Shown: positions 8,003 through 14,689 of the stretch, piece by piece | Position numbering within the stretch: the first letter of the stretch is position 1 | Layout of the letters: each line of letters starts with the position of its first letter | Virus record (IMG/VR): IMGVR_UViG_3300030103_003195 | Coordinates: 1-21,427 of that record | Length of the DNA stretch: 21,427 nt | Source of the DNA: a virus | Reading direction: 5' to 3' (one strand) | Notes under the pieces: model-generated | Told to the model about the DNA's origin: nothing | Seen by the model: only the letters and a program-made list of their open reading frames with translations | Databases searched by the model: none | Made by a program: the position numbers and the translations under genes

Positions 8003-8115
8003 AAAAAAGAAAGTATACTATAAAAAAACGAAACATAATTCGTTTACAAAAGTTTTTAAACAAATTAGAAGATGGCAGACATAAAGATAAGTGCGCTAAC
8101 GGCAAAGAGTGCTAA
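7999..8115 (+). CDS. Possible 38-residue basic miniprotein
   Basis: The ATG overlaps the stop of the previous gene (ATGA). It encodes MKKRKYTIKKRNIIRLQKF followed by a C-terminus with two Cys (KDKCANGKEC). It is very basic and helical and overlaps the next gene by 44 bp in another frame. The coupling, and the fact that it fills the 69-bp gap between genes that are otherwise tightly packed, favour translation. Small basic proteins at this place are seen in related phages, but I cannot assign a role and the frame could be fortuitous. Confidence 0.42.
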   Translation: MKKRKYTIKKRNIIRLQKFLNKLEDGRHKDKCANGKEC

Positions 8116-8527
8116 TTTAGCAACTACAGACCGTTTTGCAATAGCAGAAAGTGCTGGAGGTGGTTCTTTTAATAGTAAGCACATTACAGGCTCAGAAATT
8201 ATTGACGGTGTTAAATTGACAACACAAAGAGGTATTACAGTTTTTCCAAAAACATTAACATTAGCAGATGCAAATAAATTTTTGACGTTGGATAGCAGTA
8301 GTGCAAATGTAACCACAATTCCTCCCAATAGTTCAGTGGCTTTTCCTACAGGAACACGAATTGAAATTGCACAGAGTAACAGTGGACAATCTCAAATAGT
8401 TGCAGGAAGTGGTGTTACTTTAAGAGCAGCAGGAGGAGCATCTAAACTATCAGCACAATATGCAACGGCTACATTGCTAAAAGTGGCAACAGATGAATGG
8501 TATTTATTTGGTTCAATAACAACTTAA
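8072..8527 (+). CDS. Small phage structural (tail or fibre) protein
   Basis: 151 aa. It begins MADIKISALTAKSANLATTDRFAIAESAGGGSFNSKHITGSEI, the start often seen in phage tail appendage proteins (an ISxLT...L.. tDrf motif). The C-terminal half (TLADANKFLTLDSSSANVTTIP ... RIEIAQSNSGQSQIVAGSGVTLRAAGGASKL ... ATLLKVATDEWYLFGSI) is a beta-rich module common in marine phage fibre proteins. There is no signal or membrane segment. It lies 10 bp upstream of the LamG protein and is probably part of the same virion appendage. The substrate or receptor cannot be read from the sequence. Confidence 0.6.
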   Translation: MADIKISALTAKSANLATTDRFAIAESAGGGSFNSKHITGSEIIDGVKLTTQRGITVFPKTLTLADANKFLTLDSSSANVTTIPPNSSVAFPTGTRIEIAQSNSGQSQIVAGSGVTLRAAGGASKLSAQYATATLLKVATDEWYLFGSITT

Positions 8528-8537
8528 AAGAAAAGAT

Positions 8538-10043
8538 ATGGCAGTCACGAATGGATGGGGGCAGGGAGCGGTTAATAATACCAACAATTGGGGGAAGGGT
8601 AAAACCACAGCAACCAATAATTGGGGAGAAATATATGACTCAAGCTCAAGTGGGGATACTAATTTAGGAACTACAGCAGCTTTTGTTAATACTAAAAGTA
8701 TAGAACTTGACGGTGTAGATGACTTTGTCAATTGCGGAGACTCCGATAACTTATCTTTTGGTAATGGCTCAACTGATTCGCCTTTTAGTATATCTGCTTG
8801 GATAAAACCTAACGACAATCAAAAATTCAGAATTATTTTTAAATATAATCCAACTGAAACTTTAAGAGAATACTTTTTTCAAGTATCTAGTTCGTCAAAA
8901 TTACAAGTAGGACTTTATGACGCTAATAATTTAGGTAGTTTAGGTAGAAACGGGAATACAACTATATTAGAAAATGTATGGAGTCACGTTGCAATGACAT
9001 ATAATGGGAACGGTTCAAATACAGGTATTAAAATATACTTAAATGGTGCTTTAGATAATGGTAGTACGTCTGGAGGTGGTTCGTATACTGCAATGAATAA
9101 TACAACAGAACCCTTTTTAATAGGTAAATTCAACGGAGGCAGTACTGCAAATGGTTTAATAGATGAAACGGCAATATTTAACACAGAATTATCTGCAAGT
9201 GATGTGACCGATATTTATGGCAGCGGTGTTCCCTCTTCCCTTTCAAGTTATAGCAGTTTAATTTCTTGGTGGAGATGCGGAGACGGTGATACATCACCTA
9301 CACTTACGGACAATGGTTCGGGTGGCAATAACGGCACTATGACTAACTTTAGTACATTCTCAACTGATGTGCCTATTGAATTATTTAGTAAAAAATCAAT
9401 ATTACTTGACGGAGTAGATGACTATGCAGATATGGGCAACCCTACAAGCTTGCAAATTACAGGAGCGATGACTCTGAGTGCGTGGGTAAAAACTACTGCA
9501 AGCGGCGCTTCAGATATGCTTATTGGAAAAGATGGGGTTTCGGCAGGTACTAGAACCTTTTTGTTTTTGAGGTCAAGCAACAATGCTAAGTTTGGAATTT
9601 TTAAAAGCGGTTCGTTTGTTTCAGTAACAGGAACATCTGCAATTAATGATGGCAATTGGCATCACGTTATGGGAGTAAACACAGGAACAGATTTAAAGAT
9701 ATATGTTGATGGAAACCTTGAAGCAACTAATGCAGGAGGCGGTGGAACTATTGACAATGGAACAGGCATCTTTTATCTTGGTAGACGTGGAGGTTCTCCC
9801 GCACAGCGTTTATTTTATACAGGCCACTTAGATGAGGTTGCTGTATGGAATAGTGACCAATCTTCAAATGCAAGTGCTATATATGGAACAGGAACACCGA
9901 CAGACCTTTCTATATATTCACCACTTTCTTGGTGGAGATGCGGAGACGGAGATACTTCGCCGACACTTACCGATAACGGAAGTGGTGGCAATAACGGAAC
10001 AATGACAAACTTCAGCACATTCTCAACTGATGTACCAACTTAA
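8538..10043 (+). CDS. Tail or fibre protein with two LamG-like domains
   Basis: 501 aa. A short N-terminal part has two NGWG/NNWG-type repeats (residues 1-33). Two concanavalin A/LamG-3-like domains follow, about residues 52-275 and 285-501. Each starts with an LDGVDD motif (DGVDDFVNCGD; DGVDDYADMGN), has a WHHV-like strand (WSHVAMTYNG; WHHVMGVNTG), KIYLNG/KIYVDG and a GLIDE/GHLDEVAVWN strand. Each ends with the same 37-residue tail (SWWRCGDGDTSPTL... STFSTDVP). LamG domains usually bind carbohydrate or protein, so attachment to a surface polysaccharide is a fair inference. The gene lies just before the lysis cassette, where receptor-binding proteins often sit. Enzyme activity is not indicated. 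Confidence 0.65.
   Translation: MAVTNGWGQGAVNNTNNWGKGKTTATNNWGEIYDSSSSGDTNLGTTAAFVNTKSIELDGVDDFVNCGDSDNLSFGNGSTDSPFSISAWIKPNDNQKFRIIFKYNPTETLREYFFQVSSSSKLQVGLYDANNLGSLGRNGNTTILENVWSHVAMTYNGNGSNTGIKIYLNGALDNGSTSGGGSYTAMNNTTEPFLIGKFNGGSTANGLIDETAIFNTELSASDVTDIYGSGVPSSLSSYSSLISWWRCGDGDTSPTLTDNGSGGNNGTMTNFSTFSTDVPIELFSKKSILLDGVDDYADMGNPTSLQITGAMTLSAWVKTTASGASDMLIGKDGVSAGTRTFLFLRSSNNAKFGIFKSGSFVSVTGTSAINDGNWHHVMGVNTGTDLKIYVDGNLEATNAGGGGTIDNGTGIFYLGRRGGSPAQRLFYTGHLDEVAVWNSDQSSNASAIYGTGTPTDLSIYSPLSWWRCGDGDTSPTLTDNGSGGNNGTMTNFSTFSTDVPT
9264..9374 (+). repeat. 111-bp coding repeat, copy 1 (LamG domain tail)
   Basis: It encodes the 37 residues from SWWRCGDGD to STDVP. The second copy at 9927-10037 encodes the same residues but differs at many third codon positions, so it is an older duplication kept by protein selection. 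Confidence 0.85.
9927..10037 (+). repeat. 111-bp coding repeat, copy 2 (LamG domain tail)
   Basis: Second copy of the SWWRCGDGD...STDVP segment, at the C-terminus of the LamG protein. The nucleotide differences from copy 1 are synonymous as far as I could read. Confidence 0.85.
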
Positions 10044-10054
10044 TAATATATAAA

Positions 10055-10306
10055 ATGAAAAAAGTAGCAGAAACATACGCAATAATTAACATCGCAGATT
10101 TGCCAAATATTGACTTCTTACAAGTAGGCGAAACCAACGAAAACACGATAAGAAAATCAATAGACGAATCGAAATTTGTAATTAAGTACAATTCAGTACC
10201 TTCGTTTATAACTGATGGTACTATTCCACCAATAGAAACTTTAACACATTCAGAGGCACTTAAATTGATGTCTACTGAAGCTTGGAATTTGCCAATAGAA
10301 ATATAA
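10055..10306 (+). CDS. Small protein following the LamG gene, function unknown
   Basis: 83 aa, soluble, no signal or membrane segment. The sequence has an early ETYAIINIADLPNIDFLQVGETNENTIRKSIDES segment and ends with an acidic helix and EAWNLPIEI. It resembles the small proteins that follow fibre genes in flavobacterial phages and may be an accessory or chaperone of the appendage, but this is inferred from place only. The stop overlaps the next ATG by one base (TAATG). Confidence 0.6.
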   Translation: MKKVAETYAIINIADLPNIDFLQVGETNENTIRKSIDESKFVIKYNSVPSFITDGTIPPIETLTHSEALKLMSTEAWNLPIEI

Positions 10307-10461
10307 TGAGACATACAAACGTACTTGCAATATTGTATTTTATTAGCGGCTACTTTGCTGCTATTACAATGTTGTTTAGTACACAATTACACATACAGGC
10401 ATTTGGTATTTTCTTTGTAATTTACCTAACTTATATGCTTGTTGAACAACTAGAACAATGA
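10306..10461 (+). CDS. 51-residue membrane protein with two helices (holin-like or lysis accessory)
   Basis: It starts on the last base of the previous stop and ends with ATGA overlapping the holin start. The product (MRHTNVLAILYFISGYFAAIT..., then QAFGIFFVIYLTYMLVEQLEQ) has two hydrophobic helices (about residues 5-24 and 30-46) joined by a short polar loop, with charged ends. Size, topology and place directly before a holin and endolysin suggest a class II holin, a holin regulator or another lysis helper. No family was recognised. Confidence 0.6.
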   Translation: MRHTNVLAILYFISGYFAAITMLFSTQLHIQAFGIFFVIYLTYMLVEQLEQ

Positions 10462-10934
10462 AAGAACAGTTACTTTTGCTGATTACTAAAACTAAACTAT
10501 ATTCAATGGAACTATTAGCTATTGTCAGCAGCTTCTTTTTGCCTATTTACGGCATATTAATTTTAATCTTTTTTTGTATTTTGTTCGATACAATTACAGG
10601 AATTTGGAAAGCTAAAAAAACGAACACACCCGTAACAAGCAGAAAACTATCTGCAATTATTTCTAAGATCTTATTGTATGAAGCAACTGTAATGCTTTTT
10701 TACTTGATGGATTTTTACCTATTAAACGATATTATTTTAACGTTTTTTAGTGTTGAGTTATTAACTACTAAAATACTTGCTTTGGTTCTTGTTTCTGTTG
10801 AAGTGATAAGTATCAACGAAAACTATAAAGCCGTGAAAGGAATCGACTTGTGGGCGTCTCTCAAAAACCTATTTGCAAGGGCAAAAGAAGTTACACAAGA
10901 TTTTAAAGACGTAAAGAAAAATGGAAATTTGTAA
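10458..10934 (+). CDS. Phage holin family protein
   Basis: 158 aa. Hydrophobic segments are near residues 18-46, 68-90 and 92-118. The first is followed by FDTITGIWKAKK, the short D-x-xTGiwkA loop typical of the phage holin 4 (toxin secretion/lysis) family, and TSRKLSAIISKILLYE is also family-like. The C-terminal 40 residues are charged (KNLFARAKEVTQDFKDVKK), as in most holins. It would open the inner membrane to let the endolysin next door reach the cell wall. It overlaps both neighbours (ATGA upstream; 14 bp with the amidase downstream), so the lysis genes are translated as a set. Confidence 0.75.
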   Translation: MKEQLLLLITKTKLYSMELLAIVSSFFLPIYGILILIFFCILFDTITGIWKAKKTNTPVTSRKLSAIISKILLYEATVMLFYLMDFYLLNDIILTFFSVELLTTKILALVLVSVEVISINENYKAVKGIDLWASLKNLFARAKEVTQDFKDVKKNGNL

Positions 10935-11571
10935 AACGTGCAGACAACCAATTAAAAACACTTCTAAATATTTGTGGATATTTGAAAACGGTCACGGTGG
11001 TATTATAGACGGTGTTTATCAAACTGCTGGTAAACGTTCACCAATCTGGAGTGACGGCACACAATTATTTGAAGGTGAGTTTAATCGAAGTATTGTCAAA
11101 CGATTGATTAAGCTTTGCGAAAAAGCAAACATTGACTACGTTAATTTAGTAGATACAAATGTTGATGTAAGCCTGGCAGAAAGAACGTCAAAAGCAAACG
11201 AAATATACAGAAACACGAATAAGCCTTGTATCTATGTTTCTATACACGCAAACGGCTTTAGTGAAGAAAGTGCAAACGGTTGGGAAGTATTCACAAGCAG
11301 AGGCGAAACAAAGAGTGATGAAATTGCACAAGTGCTATTTGAAAAAGCACAAGCAGAATTCCCTACTTATAAAATGCGTAAAGACTATAGAGATGGAGAC
11401 GCAGACAAAGAAGCTAATTTTTACGTTTTAAGAAATACTGCAATGCCTGCCATACTAAGTGAAAACTTCTTTATGACTAATGAAAAAGAATGTCGATTAA
11501 TTATGAGTGAAGAAGGACGTGACCGTATTGCTAAAATTCACTTTGAAATGATTCAAGAAATTGAAAAATGA
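10921..11571 (+). CDS. N-acetylmuramoyl-L-alanine amidase (endolysin, Amidase_3 type)
   Basis: 216 aa. The zinc ligands and catalytic residue of the Amidase_3 family can be placed: H25 in ENGHGG, E53 in EGEFN, H109 in VSIHANG and E181 in LSENFFMTN. AERTSKANE and NFYVLRNTAMPAILSE are also typical. An extra N-terminal pair of Cys (C4, C7) precedes the domain. There is no signal peptide, so it needs the holin for export. It cleaves the amide bond between N-acetylmuramic acid and L-alanine in peptidoglycan. The start overlaps the holin; its end overlaps the spanin-like gene by 4 bp. Confidence 0.87.
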   Translation: MEICKTCRQPIKNTSKYLWIFENGHGGIIDGVYQTAGKRSPIWSDGTQLFEGEFNRSIVKRLIKLCEKANIDYVNLVDTNVDVSLAERTSKANEIYRNTNKPCIYVSIHANGFSEESANGWEVFTSRGETKSDEIAQVLFEKAQAEFPTYKMRKDYRDGDADKEANFYVLRNTAMPAILSENFFMTNEKECRLIMSEEGRDRIAKIHFEMIQEIEK

Positions 11572-11990
11572 GAATATTTTATTTATTTTGCGTTTTAGCG
11601 CTTTTTTCTTGCTCTGCTAAGTATCACTATAAGAAGGCACTTAAAAAGGGCTTAGAAGTGCTTATAACAAGCGACACGATAAGAATTAGCACAATAGATT
11701 CAGTGCCTGTAATAAAACACGATACAATCGTTTACGAAAAATTCTTTAGTTCTAAAGACACGGTAATAATGTACAATAATGTTTATGTGCCACAAACAAG
11801 GTTAGAAACACGAATAGAATACAAGCTGAAACGTGATACTTTGAAAATGATTACAAGAGTAGAAGTACAGAAAGCAAAAGCAGATGCGAAAATAAATAAG
11901 AAGCCTAACTATTGGGGTATGCTTATATTTATTGCTTGTGTTTTTCTTGTGGGCTTGTTTGGGACGAAGCTGGTAAATAAATACTTATGA
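11568..11990 (+). CDS. Candidate one-component spanin (u-spanin-like lipoprotein with C-terminal membrane helix)
   Basis: 140 aa. Residues 1-15 form a lipoprotein signal with lipobox LFSC (C15). Residues 16-112 are a periplasmic beta/helix region rich in Lys, Thr and Asp. Residues about 115-132 form a membrane helix (GMLIFIACVFLVGLFG) followed by KLVNKYL. An outer-membrane lipid anchor and an inner-membrane C-terminal helix in one chain is the layout of unimolecular spanins such as T1 gp11, which fuse the inner and outer membranes in the last lysis step. Location right after the endolysin (ATGA overlap) supports this. Sequence similarity to known spanins cannot be judged here. Confidence 0.6.
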   Translation: MRIFYLFCVLALFSCSAKYHYKKALKKGLEVLITSDTIRISTIDSVPVIKHDTIVYEKFFSSKDTVIMYNNVYVPQTRLETRIEYKLKRDTLKMITRVEVQKAKADAKINKKPNYWGMLIFIACVFLVGLFGTKLVNKYL

Positions 11991-12856
11991 AACTAATAAA
12001 ACACGGAAGAAACGTACACGAATTACAATTAGAACATACACACAAGCTTGCGATGTTAAGTGATTTACATTGGGACAACCCCAAATGCGACCAAGAACTA
12101 CTTAAAAAACATCTTGACTATTGCAAAGAAAATTCTATTCCTGTTATGATCAATGGCGATATGTTCTGTTTGATGCAAGGACGTGGTGATAATCGCAGAA
12201 ACAAAAACGATATACGACCAGAACACAACAACGCAAGGTATTTAGATTCTATTGTAGAAACGGCAGTTGAATGGTTTGCACCTTATGCAGACATATTAAC
12301 AGTTATTGGCTACGGCAACCACGAAACGGCAATAATTAAGTGGCAAGAAACAGATATTTTGCAACGTTTTGTAGATCTTTTAAATTTAAAATGCCATTCA
12401 AACGTACAAACAGGTGGTTATGGTGGTTGGTTAATTGTTAAAATTTTAACGCATACTAAATCGTTTCCGTTTAAAATAAAATATTTTCACGGTAGTGGTG
12501 GCGGTGGTGTGGTGACTAAGGGTGCTTTAAACTTGACAAGGGCATTAGAAATGTATGAAGGTTTTGATGTGTTTAGTATGGGACACATACACGAAAACAG
12601 TTGTAGAAATGATGTACGGGATTGTTTGACACACCACAGTAAAACAGGCTATAAAGTAGAACATCGGTATTTGCACAGTATGATAACAGGAACATACAAA
12701 GAAGAATACCAAGAAGGTGCTTATGGTTGGCACGTTGAAAGAGGCGCACCCGTCAAACCGTTGGGTGGTCGCATACTTGAATTAAATTTAGAACGTAAAC
12801 GCACAGACGGTCACGATTTAATGATAAAAGCCATAGATTCACGAAGATTTATTTAA
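11987..12856 (+). CDS. Calcineurin-like metallophosphoesterase
   Basis: 289 aa. All motifs of the family are present in order: D26-x-H28 (SDLHWD), D58 (INGDMF), N111-H112 (GYGNHET), H168 (KYFHGSGG) and H200-x-H202 (MGHIHE), which bind two metals. The residues between (QGRGDNRRNKNDIRPEH) and after (NDVRDCLTHHSKTGYKVE) are family-variable. Related enzymes occur in many phages; substrates range from nucleotides and RNA ends to DNA, so the substrate is open. It is the last gene of the late block and overlaps the spanin-like gene by 4 bp; a long non-coding interval follows. Confidence 0.82.
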   Translation: MKLIKHGRNVHELQLEHTHKLAMLSDLHWDNPKCDQELLKKHLDYCKENSIPVMINGDMFCLMQGRGDNRRNKNDIRPEHNNARYLDSIVETAVEWFAPYADILTVIGYGNHETAIIKWQETDILQRFVDLLNLKCHSNVQTGGYGGWLIVKILTHTKSFPFKIKYFHGSGGGGVVTKGALNLTRALEMYEGFDVFSMGHIHENSCRNDVRDCLTHHSKTGYKVEHRYLHSMITGTYKEEYQEGAYGWHVERGAPVKPLGGRILELNLERKRTDGHDLMIKAIDSRRFI

Positions 12857-12881
12857 TTTTTTTTTAATACTTAACTTGTTG

Positions 12882-12901
12882 TTTTATAGCACGTTATAAA
12901 A
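12882..12901 (+). terminator. Possible weak AT-rich terminator after the phosphoesterase gene
   Basis: TTTTATA (12882-12888) pairs with TATAAAA (12895-12901) around a GCACGT loop; a T run follows at 12911-12918 rather than directly. The hairpin is all A-T, so this is weak evidence. The rest of 12857-12930 is AT-rich with no coding frame. Confidence 0.25.
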
Positions 12902-12937
12902 TAATTGTGATTTTTTTTGTTAAAAAGTTTCATAAAA

Positions 12938-12970
12938 TTGTTAATTAATAGAAAAAGATTATTATATTTG
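12938..12970 (+). promoter_or_regulatory. Bacteroidota-type promoter of the early small-gene operon
   Basis: TATATTTG at 12963-12970 matches the TAnnTTTG -7 element of Bacteroidota promoters. TTG at 12938-12940 may be the -33 element (22-nt spacer). The predicted transcription start is near 12977. It lies at the start of a 370-bp non-coding region upstream of the early genes. Confidence 0.65.
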
Positions 12971-12981
12971 TATATACAAAT
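12966..12981. promoter_or_regulatory. Perfect 16-bp palindrome over the promoter (candidate operator)
   Basis: ATTTGTATATACAAAT is its own reverse complement. It covers the TTTG half of the -7 element and the expected transcription start, a position where a dimeric repressor would block initiation. Confidence 0.5.
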
Positions 12982-13325
12982 TAAGTTCTTTGAGATAGTT
13001 GGGAAACAAAGTTGAGTTTATTGGACACTATGACGCACATCTTGGCAGGAGAGTTCTAATAGGTAAAACCGATTATAAGTATAGGCACTTTTTTTAGTGC
13101 CGATTGTTGCGGAACAATCACTCTTTAGAAACGCTGATAGATTAAGCTCTGTGAAAAGATAGCATACCCAAACGAGGCAAGTGGCTTTACTACCTGTAAA
13201 ATGGTATATCGGAAGGAAACCAAGAAGCAAGTAAAGAATCGTATGTGGCTATTGACCGAGCATAACCCAAAGTAAAACAACGGAAACCATAAGAGCGTTA
13301 AGTCGCTTCTATCTCATTGAACTTT
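12977..13325 (+). ncRNA. Candidate large structured RNA (about 340-350 nt) or structured 5' leader
   Basis: The ends pair: 12985-12998 with 13309-13322 gives 12 of 14 pairs, and AA at 12983-12984 with TT at 13323-13324 extends it. The helix begins about 6 nt after the predicted transcription start. Local hairpins include 13084-13089/13096-13101 (GGCACT, T6 loop), 13102-13108/13113-13119 (GATTGTT, GCGG loop) and 13293-13297/13304-13308, which stacks directly on the closing helix. Longer pairings are 13054-13059/13125-13130, 13164-13168/13203-13207 and 13040-13045/13220-13225. The segment 13185-13191 could pair with 13230-13236, which would cross the 13164-13207 helix as a pseudoknot. There is no good coding frame on either strand, and I could not match it to tmRNA, RNase P RNA, 6S RNA or a group I intron core. 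It ends about 16 nt before the ATG at 13341, so it may act in cis. Confidence 0.6.
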
Positions 13326-13340
13326 TAAAATTTAACACTT

Positions 13341-13559
13341 ATGAAAACACGAATGGAAAAATTACAAATTTTAGTAGGACTTGAAGAAGGCATACAGTCT
13401 TTTAAAGACCGAATAGAACTAAAGCACGATAGTATTAATGGTTGTGGTGGTTACGATAGAGAAAATCGTGATAAATGGACAGACGATATACATACATACA
13501 AGCTATGTATTAAACGATTAGAACAACGATTTAGCAAAGTAAGAAAAACACTTAAATAA
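13341..13559 (+). CDS. Small early protein, helical, function unknown
   Basis: 72 aa, highly charged and helical (MEKLQILVGLEEGIQSFKDRIELKHDS), with a short central loop (INGCGGYDRENRDKWTDD) and a basic C-terminus (LEQRFSKVRKTLK). It is the first gene after the structured RNA and so may be controlled by it. No family recognised. The ATG is preceded by an AT-rich stretch without a Shine-Dalgarno sequence, normal for Bacteroidota. Confidence 0.6.
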   Translation: MKTRMEKLQILVGLEEGIQSFKDRIELKHDSINGCGGYDRENRDKWTDDIHTYKLCIKRLEQRFSKVRKTLK

Positions 13560-13566
13560 ATAGATT

Positions 13567-13677
13567 ATGAACAAGCAAGAAAGAAAAGAAGCAAAAAGAG
13601 AATTACTTACAGGATTCGTGTTTTTGTGGTCGGTATGGATAGGATATTATTTAGTTATGAAAATTATTACGCTATGA
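13567..13677 (+). CDS. 36-residue single-helix membrane miniprotein
   Basis: MNKQERKEAKRELLTG is a charged cytoplasmic head, followed by one hydrophobic helix (FVFLWSVWIGYYLVM) and IITL. It starts 7 nt after the previous stop and its own stop overlaps the next ATG (ATGA at 13674), which favours real translation. Early phage membrane peptides of this kind often act on host functions, but no role can be given from sequence. Confidence 0.55.
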   Translation: MNKQERKEAKRELLTGFVFLWSVWIGYYLVMKIITL

Positions 13678-13943
13678 GTTACGAAATACAAATTGATCAT
13701 AGAGACGATGAAGTAGTAAACTTTACAATTAACGATGTGCCTTGCCAAGTAGAAATAGAAGTTGAAATAGGCGCACAACAATACCCAGTAAGTTACAACA
13801 CTTTTACAGACGATATAACATATGCAGAAAGCGACACAATCTATTATCACGTTAAGTGCGAAACTTTGCTTTGTGCTGGTTTAATTTACTACGATGACAA
13901 CGACATTTGCACGGCTTTAGAGCAACAACTAAACGTAATATGA
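13674..13943 (+). CDS. Small acidic early protein, function unknown
   Basis: 89 aa. The ATG at 13674 is preferred over an upstream GTG at 13626 because it overlaps the stop of the membrane miniprotein. The protein is acidic and beta-rich (MSYEIQIDHRDDEVVNFTINDVPCQVEIEVEIGAQQ) with three Cys and an acidic C-terminal part (YYDDNDICTALEQQL). The VNFTINDVPCQVEIEVE strand pattern suggests a small soluble beta domain. No family recognised. Confidence 0.6.
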   Translation: MSYEIQIDHRDDEVVNFTINDVPCQVEIEVEIGAQQYPVSYNTFTDDITYAESDTIYYHVKCETLLCAGLIYYDDNDICTALEQQLNVI

Positions 13944-14155
13944 AAAACAATATACGAATAACATATACAACGCATAAAATAGGCGAAAGTAAAAGTGCCA
14001 AGCGTAAAGTAATAAATGTACATAGAGGTGTTTTAGGTCATAAAGACGAACCTTATTACGCAACAGAAGCTGAAATGCTATCCTGTGCAATTTACAAATA
14101 CGAAACTTTAAGTAAAGACGAAAAAATGATATATAACAAAACAAAAACAAAATGA
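13940..14155 (+). CDS. Small basic early protein, function unknown
   Basis: 71 aa. The start at 13940 overlaps the previous stop (ATGA); an upstream in-frame start at 13907 lies inside the previous gene and is less likely. The product is basic (MKNNIRITYTTHKIGESKSAKRKVINVHRG), with an EAEMLSCAIYKYETLSKDEK helix. It could be a small nucleic acid-binding protein, but only the charge supports this. Confidence 0.55.
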   Translation: MKNNIRITYTTHKIGESKSAKRKVINVHRGVLGHKDEPYYATEAEMLSCAIYKYETLSKDEKMIYNKTKTK

Positions 14156-14379
14156 GTATAAACAATCAAATTTTCGATTATTATCGAAAGCAACAACAAA
14201 AAATACAAGAAGCAAAGCAGCTACTTGAGGATAACGGTTTTACCGTTAATGAAAAAAAGAAATCTATAAACCAAGAAATAAAACGGTTAGAAAGTCAATT
14301 GACAGGTTTTATGGACAAAGACATACAAACCAACAAGGACATTTATAGGCTTCGCAGAATTTTAAAAGACATAAAGTAA
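14152..14379 (+). CDS. Small coiled-coil early protein, function unknown
   Basis: 75 aa, almost wholly helical with heptad-like spacing (YYRKQQQKIQEAKQLLEDNGF; SINQEIKRLESQLTGFMDKDIQTNKDIYRLRRIL). It overlaps the previous stop by 4 bp and its own TAA shares a base with the next ATG. Probably a small oligomeric protein. No family recognised. Confidence 0.55.
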   Translation: MSINNQIFDYYRKQQQKIQEAKQLLEDNGFTVNEKKKSINQEIKRLESQLTGFMDKDIQTNKDIYRLRRILKDIK

Positions 14380-14627
14380 TGATGACAACAGAAGCACTTA
14401 AATTGGAGTTTTGGGACAACTTTAACAACCAACTATATTGCAATTATTTAATCGCAAAAGACAAAAGAATGAACACTTATAAAATACTATACAAATATTA
14501 CAAAGGCAGCGACACAAGCGCAGAAATGTGCCACGCTATAAAATACGTTAAAGCAGATGACAGGCAAGAAGCAGTAAAAGCTTTTGGCTTATGGGAAAAG
14601 TTAATAATAAGCATTGAAAAAGTATGA
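14379..14627 (+). CDS. Small early protein, function unknown
   Basis: 82 aa, mixed composition, with FNNQLYCNYLIAKDKRMNTYKILYKYYKG and AIKYVKADDRQEAVKAFGLWEKLI. A second ATG at 14382 is an equally possible start. The KYVKADDRQEAVKAF segment looks like a short alpha/beta unit seen in small phage proteins that handle protein or nucleic acid contacts, but I do not assign it. Its stop overlaps a further short ATG at 14624. Confidence 0.5.
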   Translation: MMTTEALKLEFWDNFNNQLYCNYLIAKDKRMNTYKILYKYYKGSDTSAEMCHAIKYVKADDRQEAVKAFGLWEKLIISIEKV

Positions 14628-14689
14628 AGAAACTATTTGAATATATTTACACGCTTATTATAAATTGGATTTATGGAGGACTTAATTAA
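14624..14689 (+). CDS. Possible 21-residue membrane micropeptide
   Basis: The ATG overlaps the previous stop (ATGA) and the frame encodes MKKLFEYIYTLIINWIYGGLN, a single short hydrophobic helix with a Lys-Lys start. It ends inside the DnaA-like gene (17-bp overlap). Translation through it would bring ribosomes to the next start at 14673, so it may act as a coupling leader peptide instead of, or as well as, a membrane peptide. Confidence 0.35.
   Translation: MKKLFEYIYTLIINWIYGGLN

Noticed and set aside
8513-8818. Antisense frames opposite the LamG gene (for example 8513-8818 and 9422-9655)
   Set aside because: Shadows of Gly/Ser/Thr-rich codons with no independent support.
13018-13230. Antisense frame of 70 codons inside the structured RNA region
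   Set aside because: No promoter or coupling on that strand, no recognisable motif, and strong RNA pairing on the + strand explains the region better.
12977-13325. Group I intron, tmRNA or RNase P RNA as identity of the structured RNA
   Set aside because: I could not find a group I core, a tRNA-like end or tag frame, or the RNase P conserved P4 sequences.
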